Positions 55,290-64,000 of a DNA stretch of 64,000 bases are shown here, piece by piece. This stretch comes from Bradyrhizobium sp. AS23.2. Lineage in GTDB: Bacteria; Pseudomonadota; Alphaproteobacteria; Rhizobiales; Xanthobacteraceae. Both the position numbers and the translations under genes were made by a program. Under the pieces are notes generated by a model, which was not told the DNA's origin, made no database searches, and saw nothing but the letters and a program-made list of their open reading frames with translations. The DNA is taken from NCBI RefSeq assembly GCF_001908185.1, contig NZ_LGHM01000043.1:1-64000 (forward strand). The letters are read 5' to 3'. Each line of letters begins with the position of its first letter. Within the stretch, counting starts at the first letter, position 1.

Positions 55290-56291
55290 CTACTCCGGCT
55301 TGATGTCGGCAGCCTTCACGATCGGCCACCATTTCTCGGTCTCGGCCTTCTGGAAGCTCGCAAGCGCCGCGGGCGTCTGCTGATCCGGCGGCGGAATCTC
55401 CTGTCCCAATTCGCCAAAGCGCTGCTTGACCGAGGGGTCGGCAAGCACGGTGACGATGGCCGCGTTGAGCTTTGCGACGATGTCCTTCGGCGTGGTCTTC
55501 GGTGCCCAGATGCCGTGCCAGTAGGAGATGTAGAGGCCGGGCAGGCCCGCCTCGTCGACCGTCGGAATATCAGGCGCGGATGCGAGCCGCGTCGGCGACG
55601 CCACTGCAAACGCCTTGATCGCACCGTTCTTGTATTGCGGCAGCGAATTCGACGCCTGATCAAACATGATATCGATCTGGCCTGCGACGAGATCGATCAT
55701 GGCGGGCCCGGCGCCGCGATAAGGCACGAACTGGAAGTCGGTTCCGGTCTTCTCCTTGAAGAAGACGCCGGCGACATGGGCGCCTGTACCGGCACCAGCC
55801 GTGCCGGCGGTGGCCTTGCCGGGGTTGGCCTTCAGCCAGGTGATCAGCTCTTTGAGATTGTTGGCCCCGAGGGTCTTCCGGCCGACGATGAGCTGCGTGC
55901 CCATCGCGATCGTCGCGACCGGCTCGAAATCGGCGAGCACGTCATAGGGCAGCTTGAAGATCGCGCCATTCAGCACATGCGTACCCCAATGGCCGATCGT
56001 GATCATCGTGCCGTCGGGCGTTGCGCGCGCCACACGGGCACCGGCGATGCTGCCGGAGGCGCCCGCCACGTTCTCGACCACGACCGTCGTGTGCAGCTCG
56101 GCGGCGATCCGCTCAGACAGGATCCGCGCCAGCGTATCGGTCGGGCCGCCCGCCGCGAACGGCACCACGAGGGTGATGGGACGCGATGGAGACGGTTGTG
56201 CGCTCGCCACTGCAGCCCACACCGCAGATCCGATCAACGCGCAAATGACGATCACAAGGCCGCGCAACCCGGCCCACAGCCCCCGTATCAT
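55290..56291 (-). CDS. tripartite tricarboxylate transporter binding protein (TctC/Bug family)
   Basis: A 333-residue periplasmic protein with a signal peptide (GLVIVICALIGSAVWAAVAS). The Bug pattern is clear: PITLVVPFAAGGPTDTLARI, VVVENVAGASGSIAGARVAR, FKEKTGTDFQFVPYRGAGPA and GQIDIMFDQASNSLPQYKNG. Bug proteins bind carboxylates such as citrate, glutamate or aromatic acids. The TctA and TctB membrane subunits are not nearby, which is usual for this expanded family. Expression context gives no clue to the ligand. Confidence 0.92.
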   Translation of the reverse strand: MIRGLWAGLRGLVIVICALIGSAVWAAVASAQPSPSRPITLVVPFAAGGPTDTLARILSERIAAELHTTVVVENVAGASGSIAGARVARATPDGTMITIGHWGTHVLNGAIFKLPYDVLADFEPVATIAMGTQLIVGRKTLGANNLKELITWLKANPGKATAGTAGAGTGAHVAGVFFKEKTGTDFQFVPYRGAGPAMIDLVAGQIDIMFDQASNSLPQYKNGAIKAFAVASPTRLASAPDIPTVDEAGLPGLYISYWHGIWAPKTTPKDIVAKLNAAIVTVLADPSVKQRFGELGQEIPPPDQQTPAALASFQKAETEKWWPIVKAADIKPE

Positions 56292-56399
56292 TCTCTCCCC
56301 ACCCCTTTTGCCGCCCGCATCTTGTCAGCAGACTGGAGCCGGAGTGAACGCTGCCGGGCGAGCAGAGGCAAGCTGGAATTTTTGCTGTGGTTAGTGTTT

Positions 56400-56494
56400 G
56401 AGCATGATCTACGCGCAAACGCGTTCCTCGTTTGTCGCGAGCGAAAACCGCTGCACACTTTGCGCTAACGCGGCCCTGCGGGTCCGGATCATGC
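56400..56494. repeat. dispersed repeat, inverted copy of the one at 37175
   Basis: It begins GAGCATGATC and ends GATCATGC. Positions 56443-56487 are the reverse complement of 37184-37228 with a single mismatch. The other part differs from the 37-kb copy. It lies just beyond the 3' end of the MscS-type gene. Confidence 0.85.
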
Positions 56495-56497
56495 AGG

Positions 56498-58837
56498 CTA
56501 TCCAGCCGCCCGCCGCGGCGTCAGATTGACCGAGCTTTCAGCCGGCGGCGCGATCTGCATCAAGATGGTCTGGACAGGGGACGCGACCTCGATGCCGTTC
56601 TGCTGGAAGCGCAGCTTCATGCGGCGGTTGAATTCGCGCTGGACCGGCCAGCGGCCGGCCTCGGTGCAGCGAATCTGGCCGACGATCGACACCATCGCGC
56701 CGTCAACCTTGTCGATGCCCCATAGCTCGAGGTCGCCGCGGATCGCCGCGCGGAATTCCGGCTCGCGGCGCATCTCCTCGACGATGTCCTTGAGGATCTG
56801 GCCGGCGCGGTCGGTGTCCTCCTTGTAGGCAACATTGACGCTGACGGATGCATTGCCGGCGCCGCGGCTGGCATTGGTGATGGTCGTCACGGCGCTGAAC
56901 GGCACGATGTGCACGGCGCCGTCGCCGGCGCGGAGCCGAATGGTGCGGATCGAGACGTTCTCGACCACGCCGGAAAGTCCGGAAACGCTGACGTTATCAC
57001 CAACCTGCACCGTGTTTTCCAGCAGCAAGAACAGGCCGGTAATGAGATCCTGCACCAGCTTCTGCGAGCCGAAGCCGATGGCGATACCGATGATGCCGGC
57101 GCCCGCGAGCAATGGTGCAACATTGACGCCGATCTCGCTCAGCGCCGTGAGACCCACAACGGTGGCGATCAGGCAGAGCAGCGCCGTCCGCAACATCGGC
57201 TGGAAGGTGCGCAGGCGCGCGGCACGGGCGTAGTGTCCATCGCGTGACAGCGTATTGATCTGGCGGTCCAGGAGCGCGTTGCTGGCTTCCCAGATCGCCG
57301 CAGCAATGAATACGGCGATGCCGATAGTCACCACAGCCGAGATCAGCCGGCCGCCAATCTGGCCGCCATAGAACCAGACGATGGCGTCCACGCCCCAGAC
57401 CTCGAGCACGGCGACGAAACCGATGAAGGCGATCACGCCCGAGACGATCTTTCGTAGCAGCGGCAGATAGCGGTTGGCGCGGGTCTCCAGGCCAGGAAAA
57501 CGCTGAAGGATCTCCGGCTTGATGCGGAAGCCGCGGTCGATCAGGCCCAGCGTCACCATGATGGCGACGCGGGTGATCAGCGCGACCACGACGGTACCGA
57601 CGAAATATTGCAACAGCAGAGAATAGCCGTTGCGGATGTTGAGCGCCCAGACCGCCCACAGCGCGAGATCGAGCGCGATGGCGAGATAGTGCCAGCCGCC
57701 GGCGATGCGGTTGCGCAGACGGGCCGCGATCCCCTGCCGGTCGGCCGGCGCGCGAATGGCGTCGGCGACCTGACGGCGGCACTGAAGGATGATGACGACG
57801 ACGAAGAGATGCACGACCAGCATCACCATCCGTAACAGCGCGGCGTAGCCGGCGCGATGCAGACCGAGCAGCAGCGCCACATTGGCGAAGGCGATGCCGG
57901 ACACGCCGACGCCGACAATGCGGCGCGCCCAGATCTCGATATAGGCCGCAGTCTCGGCGCGTACCGGAAACAGGCCGAATGGACCCGCAAGCGAACGGAC
58001 CACGCAGATGAGTCCGCGCGAGAACGCATAGGCATTGACGACCGCGAGGATCACAAGGCGGACGGTTGCGGGATCGCCGATCTCCGTTCCGAGCAATGCG
58101 GTTGCCACGCCGACAAAGACGAACACCGGGAGCAGTTCGAGCACGAGGCGCCCGAGCACGAAGGGCAACCGCAGCAGCAGCTGCCACGCCCGTGCCAGAC
58201 TATGGCGGCGCTTTTGCAGTTCAGGCGCTGGCGTCACGTCGGCCACTGACGAAGGCGGATCGGCAATCGGCAGCGCCTGCACCGACAGGCGCGCGGTTTG
58301 CGGCATGCGTCCTTCCAGGAAGGCGACCGGACGCCGGATCACCCGGAAGACCACCCACTCCGCACTGAAGGCGCAGCCGAACACCAGCGCCAGCTTCCAG
58401 GCGATCTCGATCAGGAGGTTGTAGGCCGTCGGATCATTGGCGGTCCGCACGATCCAGTAATAGAAGGCTGGGAAGTGCGTGAGCGTCCGCGCCACATCGG
58501 CGATCTCGCGCGATATCTCGCCGATCTCTTCGGATACGGTGAGCAGGAGCTGCGCGCCGAGACCATCGGCCGAGAGCGGGATCGGCGATTTCTGCTCGGG
58601 CGCGGGCGTGGCGGTCTGCTGTGGACCGGACGCGCTCGCGATCGCGCGCAACGTGTCGATCATCTGCGCGCGTTTCTTGTCGTCCTGGAGCGTCTCCAGC
58701 GCGCGCTTGGCCTGGTCGGGCGACAGTGCGGCCGCACCGTTGGCGGCCGGCGCGGGCGGTTCGGCATAGGCGCCGGACAAAGATGAGATGGCGAGGAAGA
58801 GCGCTGCGAGAAGCGCGGAAGCCAGCTTATGCGACAC
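56498..58837 (-). CDS. large mechanosensitive ion channel protein (MscS family)
   Basis: A 779-residue protein. The GTG at 58837, with AGGGA six bases upstream, opens a signal peptide (LASALLAALFLAISSLSGAY); the longer frame is rejected. A periplasmic domain of about 150 residues and about ten membrane segments precede the MscS core: LLAGAGIIGIAIGFGSQKLV, then QDLITGLFLLLENTVQVGDN and VENVSIRTIRLRAGDGAVHI. This is the MscK/YbdG-like large form. It should open under membrane tension and release solutes on osmotic downshock. Confidence 0.93.
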   Translation of the reverse strand: MSHKLASALLAALFLAISSLSGAYAEPPAPAANGAAALSPDQAKRALETLQDDKKRAQMIDTLRAIASASGPQQTATPAPEQKSPIPLSADGLGAQLLLTVSEEIGEISREIADVARTLTHFPAFYYWIVRTANDPTAYNLLIEIAWKLALVFGCAFSAEWVVFRVIRRPVAFLEGRMPQTARLSVQALPIADPPSSVADVTPAPELQKRRHSLARAWQLLLRLPFVLGRLVLELLPVFVFVGVATALLGTEIGDPATVRLVILAVVNAYAFSRGLICVVRSLAGPFGLFPVRAETAAYIEIWARRIVGVGVSGIAFANVALLLGLHRAGYAALLRMVMLVVHLFVVVIILQCRRQVADAIRAPADRQGIAARLRNRIAGGWHYLAIALDLALWAVWALNIRNGYSLLLQYFVGTVVVALITRVAIMVTLGLIDRGFRIKPEILQRFPGLETRANRYLPLLRKIVSGVIAFIGFVAVLEVWGVDAIVWFYGGQIGGRLISAVVTIGIAVFIAAAIWEASNALLDRQINTLSRDGHYARAARLRTFQPMLRTALLCLIATVVGLTALSEIGVNVAPLLAGAGIIGIAIGFGSQKLVQDLITGLFLLLENTVQVGDNVSVSGLSGVVENVSIRTIRLRAGDGAVHIVPFSAVTTITNASRGAGNASVSVNVAYKEDTDRAGQILKDIVEEMRREPEFRAAIRGDLELWGIDKVDGAMVSIVGQIRCTEAGRWPVQREFNRRMKLRFQQNGIEVASPVQTILMQIAPPAESSVNLTPRRAAG

Positions 58838-59592
58838 GAGGATTCCCTGAAAATAACCGCGCTGTCGGAGTCGGGACTTTCGCCGCCGAAGCACTGCGTC
58901 ATGTCGGATCGCAGCTATTCGCCCCGATCCTGTGTCGGAAGTTTGCCACCGAGACGACATTCTCTTGGCATTTGCCGCAATGCGCGAGCGGGAACCGCGA
59001 GCTCAGTCCGGGAGAACCACGGACTGGAATACCGCGCACAAGACCTCTCCCGTCATTCCGGGAGTCGGCCCGGAATGACGGCGAGGAGGAGGAGAGAGAA
59101 AGCAGGATCTCAGAGGCGCCCCGCGGCCTCATCGCGGCCGTCCGACACACTCAGCGCGTGTCAGAATACAGCGCCGGGAAGGTAGGGGCCTTGCCTCACT
59201 GATGCGGCCCACTAAACCTTGTCCCGGCGTGCCGTTCGCGGTTTTCCGCCGCTATGCGATAGTCCGAACGAGCTCCATCGCAATTAACGCGGCTGGATTT
59301 GCGGAGGTGGCGTCATAGACCTCCCCTTGCTCATGAGGTGGACGTTACGCGTCGCTTGTTTGCGACCATGAGGATGCTCCTCCTGTGACACAAAACTGTC
59401 AAGCGGGATCAATGACCTGAAGATCACAATTGAACGCGCGGGTTCCTTAAGCGGCTGCGCACCGCGACAAGAAATTATCGTGCCTGGATGGCCCTGCGAC
59501 TCAATGCAGCGGAATAAAGTCTTCCCGGCAGCGTTTGTGATGGCGAGGATAGCCATCTCTCCTGCTCTCGTTCATTTCCAGAAAGCCAAAAG
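58838..59592. other. 755-bp intergenic region
   Basis: It lies between the MscS-type gene and the MBL gene, which diverge. A small palindromic repeat sits at 59052-59079. Open frames here (for example 59284-59556, minus) have composition unlike genes of this window. On the minus strand GGGGAGG precedes an ATG with only ten codons. I support no gene. Confidence 0.5.
59052..59079. repeat. short palindromic repeat
   Basis: GTCATTCCGGG at 59052-59062 and CCCGGAATGAC at 59069-59079 form an 11-bp stem. The same ends occur in the longer element at 35655-35757. Confidence 0.75.
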
Positions 59593-60483
59593 ATGAAGAT
59601 ATCGATTTGCCTCACCGCGCTCGCCGCTTTCGTTGCGGGGCTTGGATCCGCCACCGCGCAAAATCCGCCGCAGACTTCGACCAAAAAGGTCGACGGCACC
59701 GAGAACGTCTACATCTTCCGCTATGGCGGCCATCAGTCGATGTTCATCGTGACCCCGCAAGGCGTGATCGCGACCGACCCGATCTCGTATTTGCGTCCCG
59801 CAAAGCCCTATATCGACGCGATCAAGGCCGTCACCGACAAGCCGGTCAAATACGTCATCTACAGCCACCACCATTACGATCACATCGCCGGCGGCCAGCC
59901 GTTCAAGGATCTCGGCGCCACCTTCATCGCCCATCGCCGGACCAAGGAGCGCCTGCTCGAGCTGAAGAAGCAGAATTCGCTGCTCGCGGACGTCGTACTG
60001 CCGGACCAGGTGGTCGATGACAAGAAGAGCATCACGCTCGGCGGCACCACGCTGGAGCTGAACTATGTCGGCCGCAACCATTCCGACAATTCGCTGGTGA
60101 TGCGGCTTCCGAAGGAGAAGATCGTCTTCGTCGTGGACTTCGCGCCGATCGAGTCCGTCCAGTTCCGCAACATTCCCGACAACGCCTCGCCAGTGGAGTA
60201 TATTGCCTCGCTGAAGAAGCTCGCGTCGCTCGACTGGGAGCGGATGATCCCCGGCCATCCCTATGCCGGTGGCCGCCTCGGCACCAAAAAGGACATCGAG
60301 GACGACATTGCCTACATGGAAGACCTCTCCGCCGAGGTGAAGAAGGCCGCCGATGCCGGCAAGTGCTTCGACACCGCGATGAAGGAAGTGAAGCTTCCGA
60401 AATACGAGAAGTGGGCGAACTACGAGGCGAGCCTTCCCGCCAATGTGGAGCGCTTCTGCTACTGGTGGGGCCGCGGATATTGA
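59593..60483 (+). CDS. exported MBL-fold metallo-hydrolase
   Basis: A 296-residue protein with a signal peptide (ISICLTALAAFVAGLGSATA). The metal site HHHYDH is at residues 92-97 (VIYSHHHYDHIAGGQPF), with further ligands likely in YVGRNHSDNSL, VVDFAPIE and IPGHPYAGG. It resembles periplasmic MBL proteins associated with quinoprotein and sulfur oxidation (SoxH-like), but no such genes adjoin. The reaction is probably hydrolysis of an ester, thioester or lactone. The start at 59593 is the first ATG after AGAAAGCCAAAAG. Confidence 0.88.
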   Translation: MKISICLTALAAFVAGLGSATAQNPPQTSTKKVDGTENVYIFRYGGHQSMFIVTPQGVIATDPISYLRPAKPYIDAIKAVTDKPVKYVIYSHHHYDHIAGGQPFKDLGATFIAHRRTKERLLELKKQNSLLADVVLPDQVVDDKKSITLGGTTLELNYVGRNHSDNSLVMRLPKEKIVFVVDFAPIESVQFRNIPDNASPVEYIASLKKLASLDWERMIPGHPYAGGRLGTKKDIEDDIAYMEDLSAEVKKAADAGKCFDTAMKEVKLPKYEKWANYEASLPANVERFCYWWGRGY

Positions 60484-60530
60484 GGGGCTTGCCCGGCGCC
60501 GTACCCACCACCACGGCCCAGATGAGGATG

Positions 60531-60553
60531 GTGGGCACGCTTCGCTTTGCCCA
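60531..60553. repeat. short inverted repeat
   Basis: GTGGGCACGC, TTC, then GCTTTGCCCAC forms a hairpin after the MBL gene. The motif GTGGGCA...TGCCCAC is a common rhizobial intergenic repeat. It may also serve as a weak terminator between the converging genes. Confidence 0.55.
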
Positions 60554-60569
60554 CCCTACTGGTTCACAG

Positions 60570-60824
60570 CTAGCGAACGCGCCGTCCCGTCCTCGACGAC
60601 TGCGCTTGCGCGAAATAGGGATTCATCAGGCAGGTCGCCGGCCGACCCGATGCGGAGGCCTGGCACTGGGCGAAGGAGGCGAAGATGCAATCCATCCGCT
60701 CGCCTTCGAGCTCGCCGAAGACGTGCAGGCAGACCGGAGAGCGCGGATCGTAGGTCTGGGCGCACGCGGGCGCACTCATCACGAGCGCGGCAAATGCGGA
60801 CATGGCAAGAACAGACTTCAGCAC
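60570..60824 (-). CDS. DUF3551 exported protein
   Basis: An 84-residue protein. The GTG at 60824 has GAGGTTGCC before it. A signal peptide (VLAMSAFAALVMSAPACAQT) precedes a short cysteine-containing domain: YDPRSPVCLHVFGELEGERM, then DCIFASFAQCQASASGRPAT, CLMNPYFAQ. The DCxFASxAQCQASASG pattern is the DUF3551 hallmark and is especially common in Bradyrhizobium. Three cysteines may form a disulfide. Function is unknown. Confidence 0.82.
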   Translation of the reverse strand: MLKSVLAMSAFAALVMSAPACAQTYDPRSPVCLHVFGELEGERMDCIFASFAQCQASASGRPATCLMNPYFAQAQSSRTGRRVR

Positions 60825-60915
60825 GGCAACCTCGAATCCAGAAATAGTGCTTGGCGGATCGACCGTAGAGCAACTCCGATCCCGGTCAAAGCCCGGCATC
60901 AAGCCGCGCGCCACA

Positions 60916-61839
60916 TTACCGCTTCCCGCCCTCCTTCCCTTCACGCTCAAGCGCCTTGCGGACCTCATTGAATTCCTCCAGCGAGGCCTTGTCCGCGCGG
61001 GGGAAGCGCAAGTCGAGCTTTTCGAGCGCCGCATTGATCACGGAGCCGATCACGACGCGTGCGAACCATTTGTGGTCAGCCGGCACGATGTACCAGGGCG
61101 CATGAGGCGTTGACGTGTGCCGGACGATGTCCTGATAGACCGCCTGATAGCGCGGCCACAGCGCGCGCTCCTTGATGTCGTCCATGGAAAACTTCCACTG
61201 CTTGGACGGAGTCTCCAGCCGGTCGAGGAAACGCTCGCGTTGCTCGCCCTTGGAGACATTGAGGAAGAATTTCAGCACGACGGTACCATTGCGGCAGAGG
61301 TAGCGCTCGAAGGCCGAGATGTCCTCGAACCGCTCCTTCCAGATGTCCTTGGTCACGAGCTTTGGCGGCAACTTCTCCTTGGCGAGGATCTCCGGATGCA
61401 CGCGCGTCACCAGGCATTCCTCGTAATGGGAGCGATTGAAGATACCGATATGGCCGCGCTCGGGCAGCGCGATCACGTGCCGCCAGAGGAAGCCGTGGTC
61501 GAGCTCCTTGCTGCTCGGCGCCTTGAAGGCATGGACCTCGCAGCCCTGCGGATTGATGCCCTCGAAGATTGCCTTGATCGCGGAATCCTTGCCAGCGGCG
61601 TCCATGGCCTGAAGTACGATGAGGAGCGACCAGCGATCCTGAGCGTACAGCTTCTCCTGGAACTCGATCAGCCGCTTCTTGTTAGCGTCGAGGATCTCCA
61701 GCGCCCTCTCCTTATCGAGGTCGCCCTTCTCGTTGGTCTTGTGGTCCTTGAGGTGAAACTTGCCCGCTCCGTCGTAACGGAATGGCGTGATGTAACGGTC
61801 AAGTTCCTGGGCGAGCGATTTGGACGGCTTCTTGTTCAT
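60916..61839 (-). CDS. ppk2: polyphosphate kinase 2 (class III-like)
   Basis: A 307-residue kinase. Walker A is MDAAGKDS at 79-86 and the lid/Walker B region is NRSHYEECLVTRVHPE from 135, a pattern of class III PPK2 enzymes, which can phosphorylate both AMP and ADP from polyphosphate. The N-terminal LIEFQEKLYAQDRWSLLIVL is also typical. Its ATG at 61839 lies 41 bases inside the livM gene upstream, so it is translated as part of that operon. Nucleotide specificity is inferred from motifs. Confidence 0.92.
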   Translation of the reverse strand: MNKKPSKSLAQELDRYITPFRYDGAGKFHLKDHKTNEKGDLDKERALEILDANKKRLIEFQEKLYAQDRWSLLIVLQAMDAAGKDSAIKAIFEGINPQGCEVHAFKAPSSKELDHGFLWRHVIALPERGHIGIFNRSHYEECLVTRVHPEILAKEKLPPKLVTKDIWKERFEDISAFERYLCRNGTVVLKFFLNVSKGEQRERFLDRLETPSKQWKFSMDDIKERALWPRYQAVYQDIVRHTSTPHAPWYIVPADHKWFARVVIGSVINAALEKLDLRFPRADKASLEEFNEVRKALEREGKEGGKR

Positions 61840-62818
61840 GAGCGCGAGGCACCTTGCGTTGCGGCTTCAATCGGTCGAGCAAGCTACCAAGGATACCCTT
61901 GGGAAGGAATATGATGAAAAGGACGAGCAGCACGCCATAGACAAGGTTGTCCCAGCCGACCGCCATGGTGCCGAAGCCGATGCGCAAGGTTTCGGCCAGC
62001 AAAATGGTGATGACAGCGCCGACGGTCGGGCCGAGCGAGACGAAGAGCCCGCCGACGATGGCCGCGAACACCATCTGGAGAGACACGGCGATGCCGCTGA
62101 CCGTGTCGGGCGTGATGAACATCTGGTACTGACAGTAGATAGCGCCTGCCAGGGCCGTCATCAGCGCACTGAGCAGTGTGATCTTCAGCTTCTCGGCCGT
62201 GACGTCGACGCCGGCGGCGGCCGCGGCATCCTCGTCCTCCGAGATCGCCTCCAGCGCATAGCGTGCCATGCTGTGATCAACCCAATGCCAGACCACGATG
62301 CCCGCAAGCCATACCCCCAGCGCGATCAGGTACCAGGTCGTCTTGTCGTCGAATTGCAGCGCCAGCAGCTTGTTGCCCGAGGCCCGGTTCGGCGTATAGC
62401 CGAGGGAGCCGCCGGTATAGTCGCGCGTCGCGGTGATGACCTGGAGCACGATGCCGGAGAGCGCCAGCGTCACCAGCACGAAATAGTGCCCGGTGATGCG
62501 GAAGCGGAAACAGGGATAGCCGACGATCAGCGCCAGCGCGCCGGCCGCGACCATGCTGAGGGGAATGCCGATCCAGGGCGTCAGCCCGAGATGATTCCAG
62601 AGCAGCGCGGTGACATAGGCACCGATCCCCATGAAGCCGCCATGGCCGAGCGAGACCAGACCGAAGCGCCCCATCATCGACCAGGACGTATAGGCGAACG
62701 ACCAGATCAGGATCAGCACCAGGATGTGCAGATGATAGGGATCGCGATAGACGAAGGGCAGCGCGATCAGCGCCGCCAGTCCCACCGCCCATGCAGCAAG
62801 CCGTCCCTGCCCCATCAT
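61799..62818 (-). CDS. livM: branched-chain amino-acid ABC transporter permease LivM, second system
   Basis: A 339-residue permease. ILIWSFAYTSWSMMGRFGLV and SLGHGGFMGIGAYVTALLWN are the LivM hallmark, then FRFRITGHYFVLVTLALSGI. The ATG at 62818 overlaps the livH stop by four bases; the reading frame further upstream is antisense-like and rejected. The C-terminus (KVPRAHEQEAVQIARPGT) extends over the start of ppk2. It belongs to a second Liv system with the livH and livF genes on its right. Confidence 0.92.
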   Translation of the reverse strand: MMGQGRLAAWAVGLAALIALPFVYRDPYHLHILVLILIWSFAYTSWSMMGRFGLVSLGHGGFMGIGAYVTALLWNHLGLTPWIGIPLSMVAAGALALIVGYPCFRFRITGHYFVLVTLALSGIVLQVITATRDYTGGSLGYTPNRASGNKLLALQFDDKTTWYLIALGVWLAGIVVWHWVDHSMARYALEAISEDEDAAAAAGVDVTAEKLKITLLSALMTALAGAIYCQYQMFITPDTVSGIAVSLQMVFAAIVGGLFVSLGPTVGAVITILLAETLRIGFGTMAVGWDNLVYGVLLVLFIIFLPKGILGSLLDRLKPQRKVPRAHEQEAVQIARPGT

Positions 62819-63696
62819 CGGCGCCTCGCCAAGAGGCCCGCGGGCCGGATGAACATCATGACGATGAAGAAGGCGAAGGCGAGCACATAGCCCCATTCGA
62901 GATCGGAGAACAGGCCGCCGAGCGAGATGATCTCGGCGAACACGAAGGAGGCGATGAAGCCGCCGACGAAATTGCCGAGGCCACCGAGCACGCAAATGAG
63001 GAAGGTGATCGGCCCGAAGGAAAGACCGACAAAGGGGTGCACGTCATATTGCAGCACCAGCAGGCAGGCGGCGAGCCCGGCCAGCGCGCCGCCGAGCGCC
63101 GACGTGATGAGATAGATCCGATTCGTATCGACGCCCATCAGCGCCATGATCTGCCGGTCCTGCGAGATGGCGCGGATGGCGGTGCCGGTGAACGTCCGCG
63201 TCATGAACAGGTAGACCGCGACCATGCCGACCAGCGCCGCCAGGAACGAGAGCAGCCGCGCGTAACTGAAATTCATGTCGCCGAAGGCGAGCACCGGCAG
63301 GCGGATGCCGAGATTGCGGAAATCGATGCCGAAGGCGACCGTGGCAAAGCTCTGGAGCACGAACAGCACGCCGCCGGTCGCGAGTAACTGGTTGATCGGT
63401 GGCGCGGTCAGCAGTGGCGCGATCACGAGGTAGTGCAATGCCGCGCCGAGCACCGCGACCAGCAGGATCGTGAGCGGCGCGGCGATGAAATAGCTGATGC
63501 CGTAGTACTGCACCATGAAATACATGGCATACATGCCGATCATCACGAGTTCGGCGTAGCAGATCCAGGTCACGTCGATGACGCCGAAGATCAAATTGAG
63601 CCCGAGCGCAAGGAGCGCCAGCACGCCCCCGAGCAGGATGCCGTTGATCACGGCCTCCAGCAGGTAGATGTCGAAAATGTCCAAAAATGCTTGCAT
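62815..63696 (-). CDS. livH: branched-chain amino-acid ABC transporter permease LivH, second system
   Basis: A 293-residue permease with about eight membrane segments. LLEAVINGILLGGVLALLAL and GLNLIFGVIDVTWICYAELV match LivH, with the later IRAISQDRQIMALMGVDTNR loop that contacts the ATPase. It starts 13 bases after livF and overlaps livM. The amino acid transported is unknown. Confidence 0.93.
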   Translation of the reverse strand: MQAFLDIFDIYLLEAVINGILLGGVLALLALGLNLIFGVIDVTWICYAELVMIGMYAMYFMVQYYGISYFIAAPLTILLVAVLGAALHYLVIAPLLTAPPINQLLATGGVLFVLQSFATVAFGIDFRNLGIRLPVLAFGDMNFSYARLLSFLAALVGMVAVYLFMTRTFTGTAIRAISQDRQIMALMGVDTNRIYLITSALGGALAGLAACLLVLQYDVHPFVGLSFGPITFLICVLGGLGNFVGGFIASFVFAEIISLGGLFSDLEWGYVLAFAFFIVMMFIRPAGLLARRR

Positions 63697-63709
63697 GCCT
63701 GCATGCCCC

Positions 63710-64000
63710 TCACACTCCGAGATACGCTTCCTTGACCGTGTCGCTCGCCAGCATCTCGGCAGAGGTGCCGGACGCCCTGATCGTACCCGCCTCGATCAGA
63801 TAGGCGCGGTCGACCACCCGCAGCACCTGCTGCACGTTTTGCTCGACGATCAGCACCGTCAGCCCGCTGGCGCGGATCCGCTTCACCAGCTCGAACACCT
63901 GCTGCACCACGACCGGCGCCAGCCCGGCCGAGGGTTCGTCGAGCAGCAGGAGCTTTGGATTCGACATCAGCGCGCGGCCGATCGCGCACATCTGCTGCTC
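63710..64000 (-). CDS. livF: branched-chain amino-acid ABC transporter ATPase LivF, partial
   Basis: Only the C-terminal part is in the window; the gene continues past the right edge. The end of the ABC signature (EQQMCAIGRALMSNPKLLLL), Walker B DEPSAGLAP and the switch region VLIVEQNVQQVLRVVDRAYL are visible, followed by EMLASDTVKEAYLGV. It is upstream of livH, livM and ppk2 in one operon. A livG and binding-protein gene may lie just outside. Confidence 0.92.
   Translation of the reverse strand, partial: EQQMCAIGRALMSNPKLLLLDEPSAGLAPVVVQQVFELVKRIRASGLTVLIVEQNVQQVLRVVDRAYLIEAGTIRASGTSAEMLASDTVKEAYLGV

Noticed and set aside
59284..59556. 90-codon minus-strand ORF in the MscS-MBL gap
   Set aside because: Composition unlike genes here, no signal or domain, and it spans the likely promoter region of the MBL gene.
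61820..62890. 356-codon plus-strand frame opposite livM
   Set aside because: Antisense to a clear LivM; dominated by Asp, Arg, Gln and His, with no motif.

Overview
The window is 64 kb of a GC-rich alphaproteobacterial chromosome, most likely Bradyrhizobium or a close relative in the Nitrobacteraceae. This is inferred from strong G/C bias at third codon positions, the large number of solute-binding-protein transporters, small families common in that group (DUF3551, DUF1127, Gly/Tyr-rich secreted proteins), and intergenic palindromes of the GTCATTCCGGG...CCCGGAATGAC type. No taxonomic marker gene is present, so this is inference.

Layout. 0-13 kb is accessory-looking. It has small secreted proteins, several broken by single-base shifts, and a reverse-strand ABC export cassette (ATPase, ABC-2 permease, secreted lectin-like protein) that runs into a truncated, frameshifted DUF1259 gene. 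It also has a LysR regulator divergent from a DUF1127/GST pair, a TauE/SafE exporter, an ATP-grasp Cj0069-family protein and a lytic transglycosylase. A broken tyrosine recombinase lies 275 bp from tRNA-Lys(CTT), so this part may be a decaying island. 13-17 kb holds a Spy/CpxP-like protein, a TRAP binding protein and leuA. leuA is preceded by a leucine-rich leader peptide and competing RNA pairings. 17.9-23 kb is a sugar ABC transporter operon led by a xylulokinase, with a divergent FAD oxidase. 24.6-32 kb is a branched-chain amino-acid type transporter: two paralogous binding proteins flank livH, livM and a fused LivG-LivF ATPase, and a third binding protein follows.

32.6-37.7 kb carries small ORFs, a Gfo/Idh/MocA oxidoreductase, an RlpA-like protein, a frameshifted CmcJ/NvfI-type oxidoreductase and a sulfonate-type binding protein. 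38-41 kb has glgC-glgA (glycogen synthesis) and a SemiSWEET. 41-48 kb has two DUF1254 proteins, an internally deleted integrase, an extradiol dioxygenase and a carboxylesterase-fold protein lacking its usual nucleophile. 48-51 kb is dominated by an 896-residue fusion of a Baeyer-Villiger-type monooxygenase with an HSL-type esterase. 51-64 kb has an RlpA-like lipoprotein, a truncated DUF1501 gene, malic enzyme, a TctC-like binding protein, a large MscS channel, an MBL hydrolase, a DUF3551 protein, a class III-type PPK2, and a second livF-livH-livM operon that runs off the right edge.

How the genes work together. The clear units are the export cassette, the xylulokinase/sugar ABC operon, the liv cluster, glgC-glgA, the DUF1254 pair and the livFHM-ppk2 operon. 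The most notable items are the leuA leader-peptide attenuator candidate, the monooxygenase-esterase fusion, the esterase with GSGAG in place of GESAG, the fused LivG-LivF, the short membrane peptides, and a set of single-base frameshifts that fall mainly in accessory genes.
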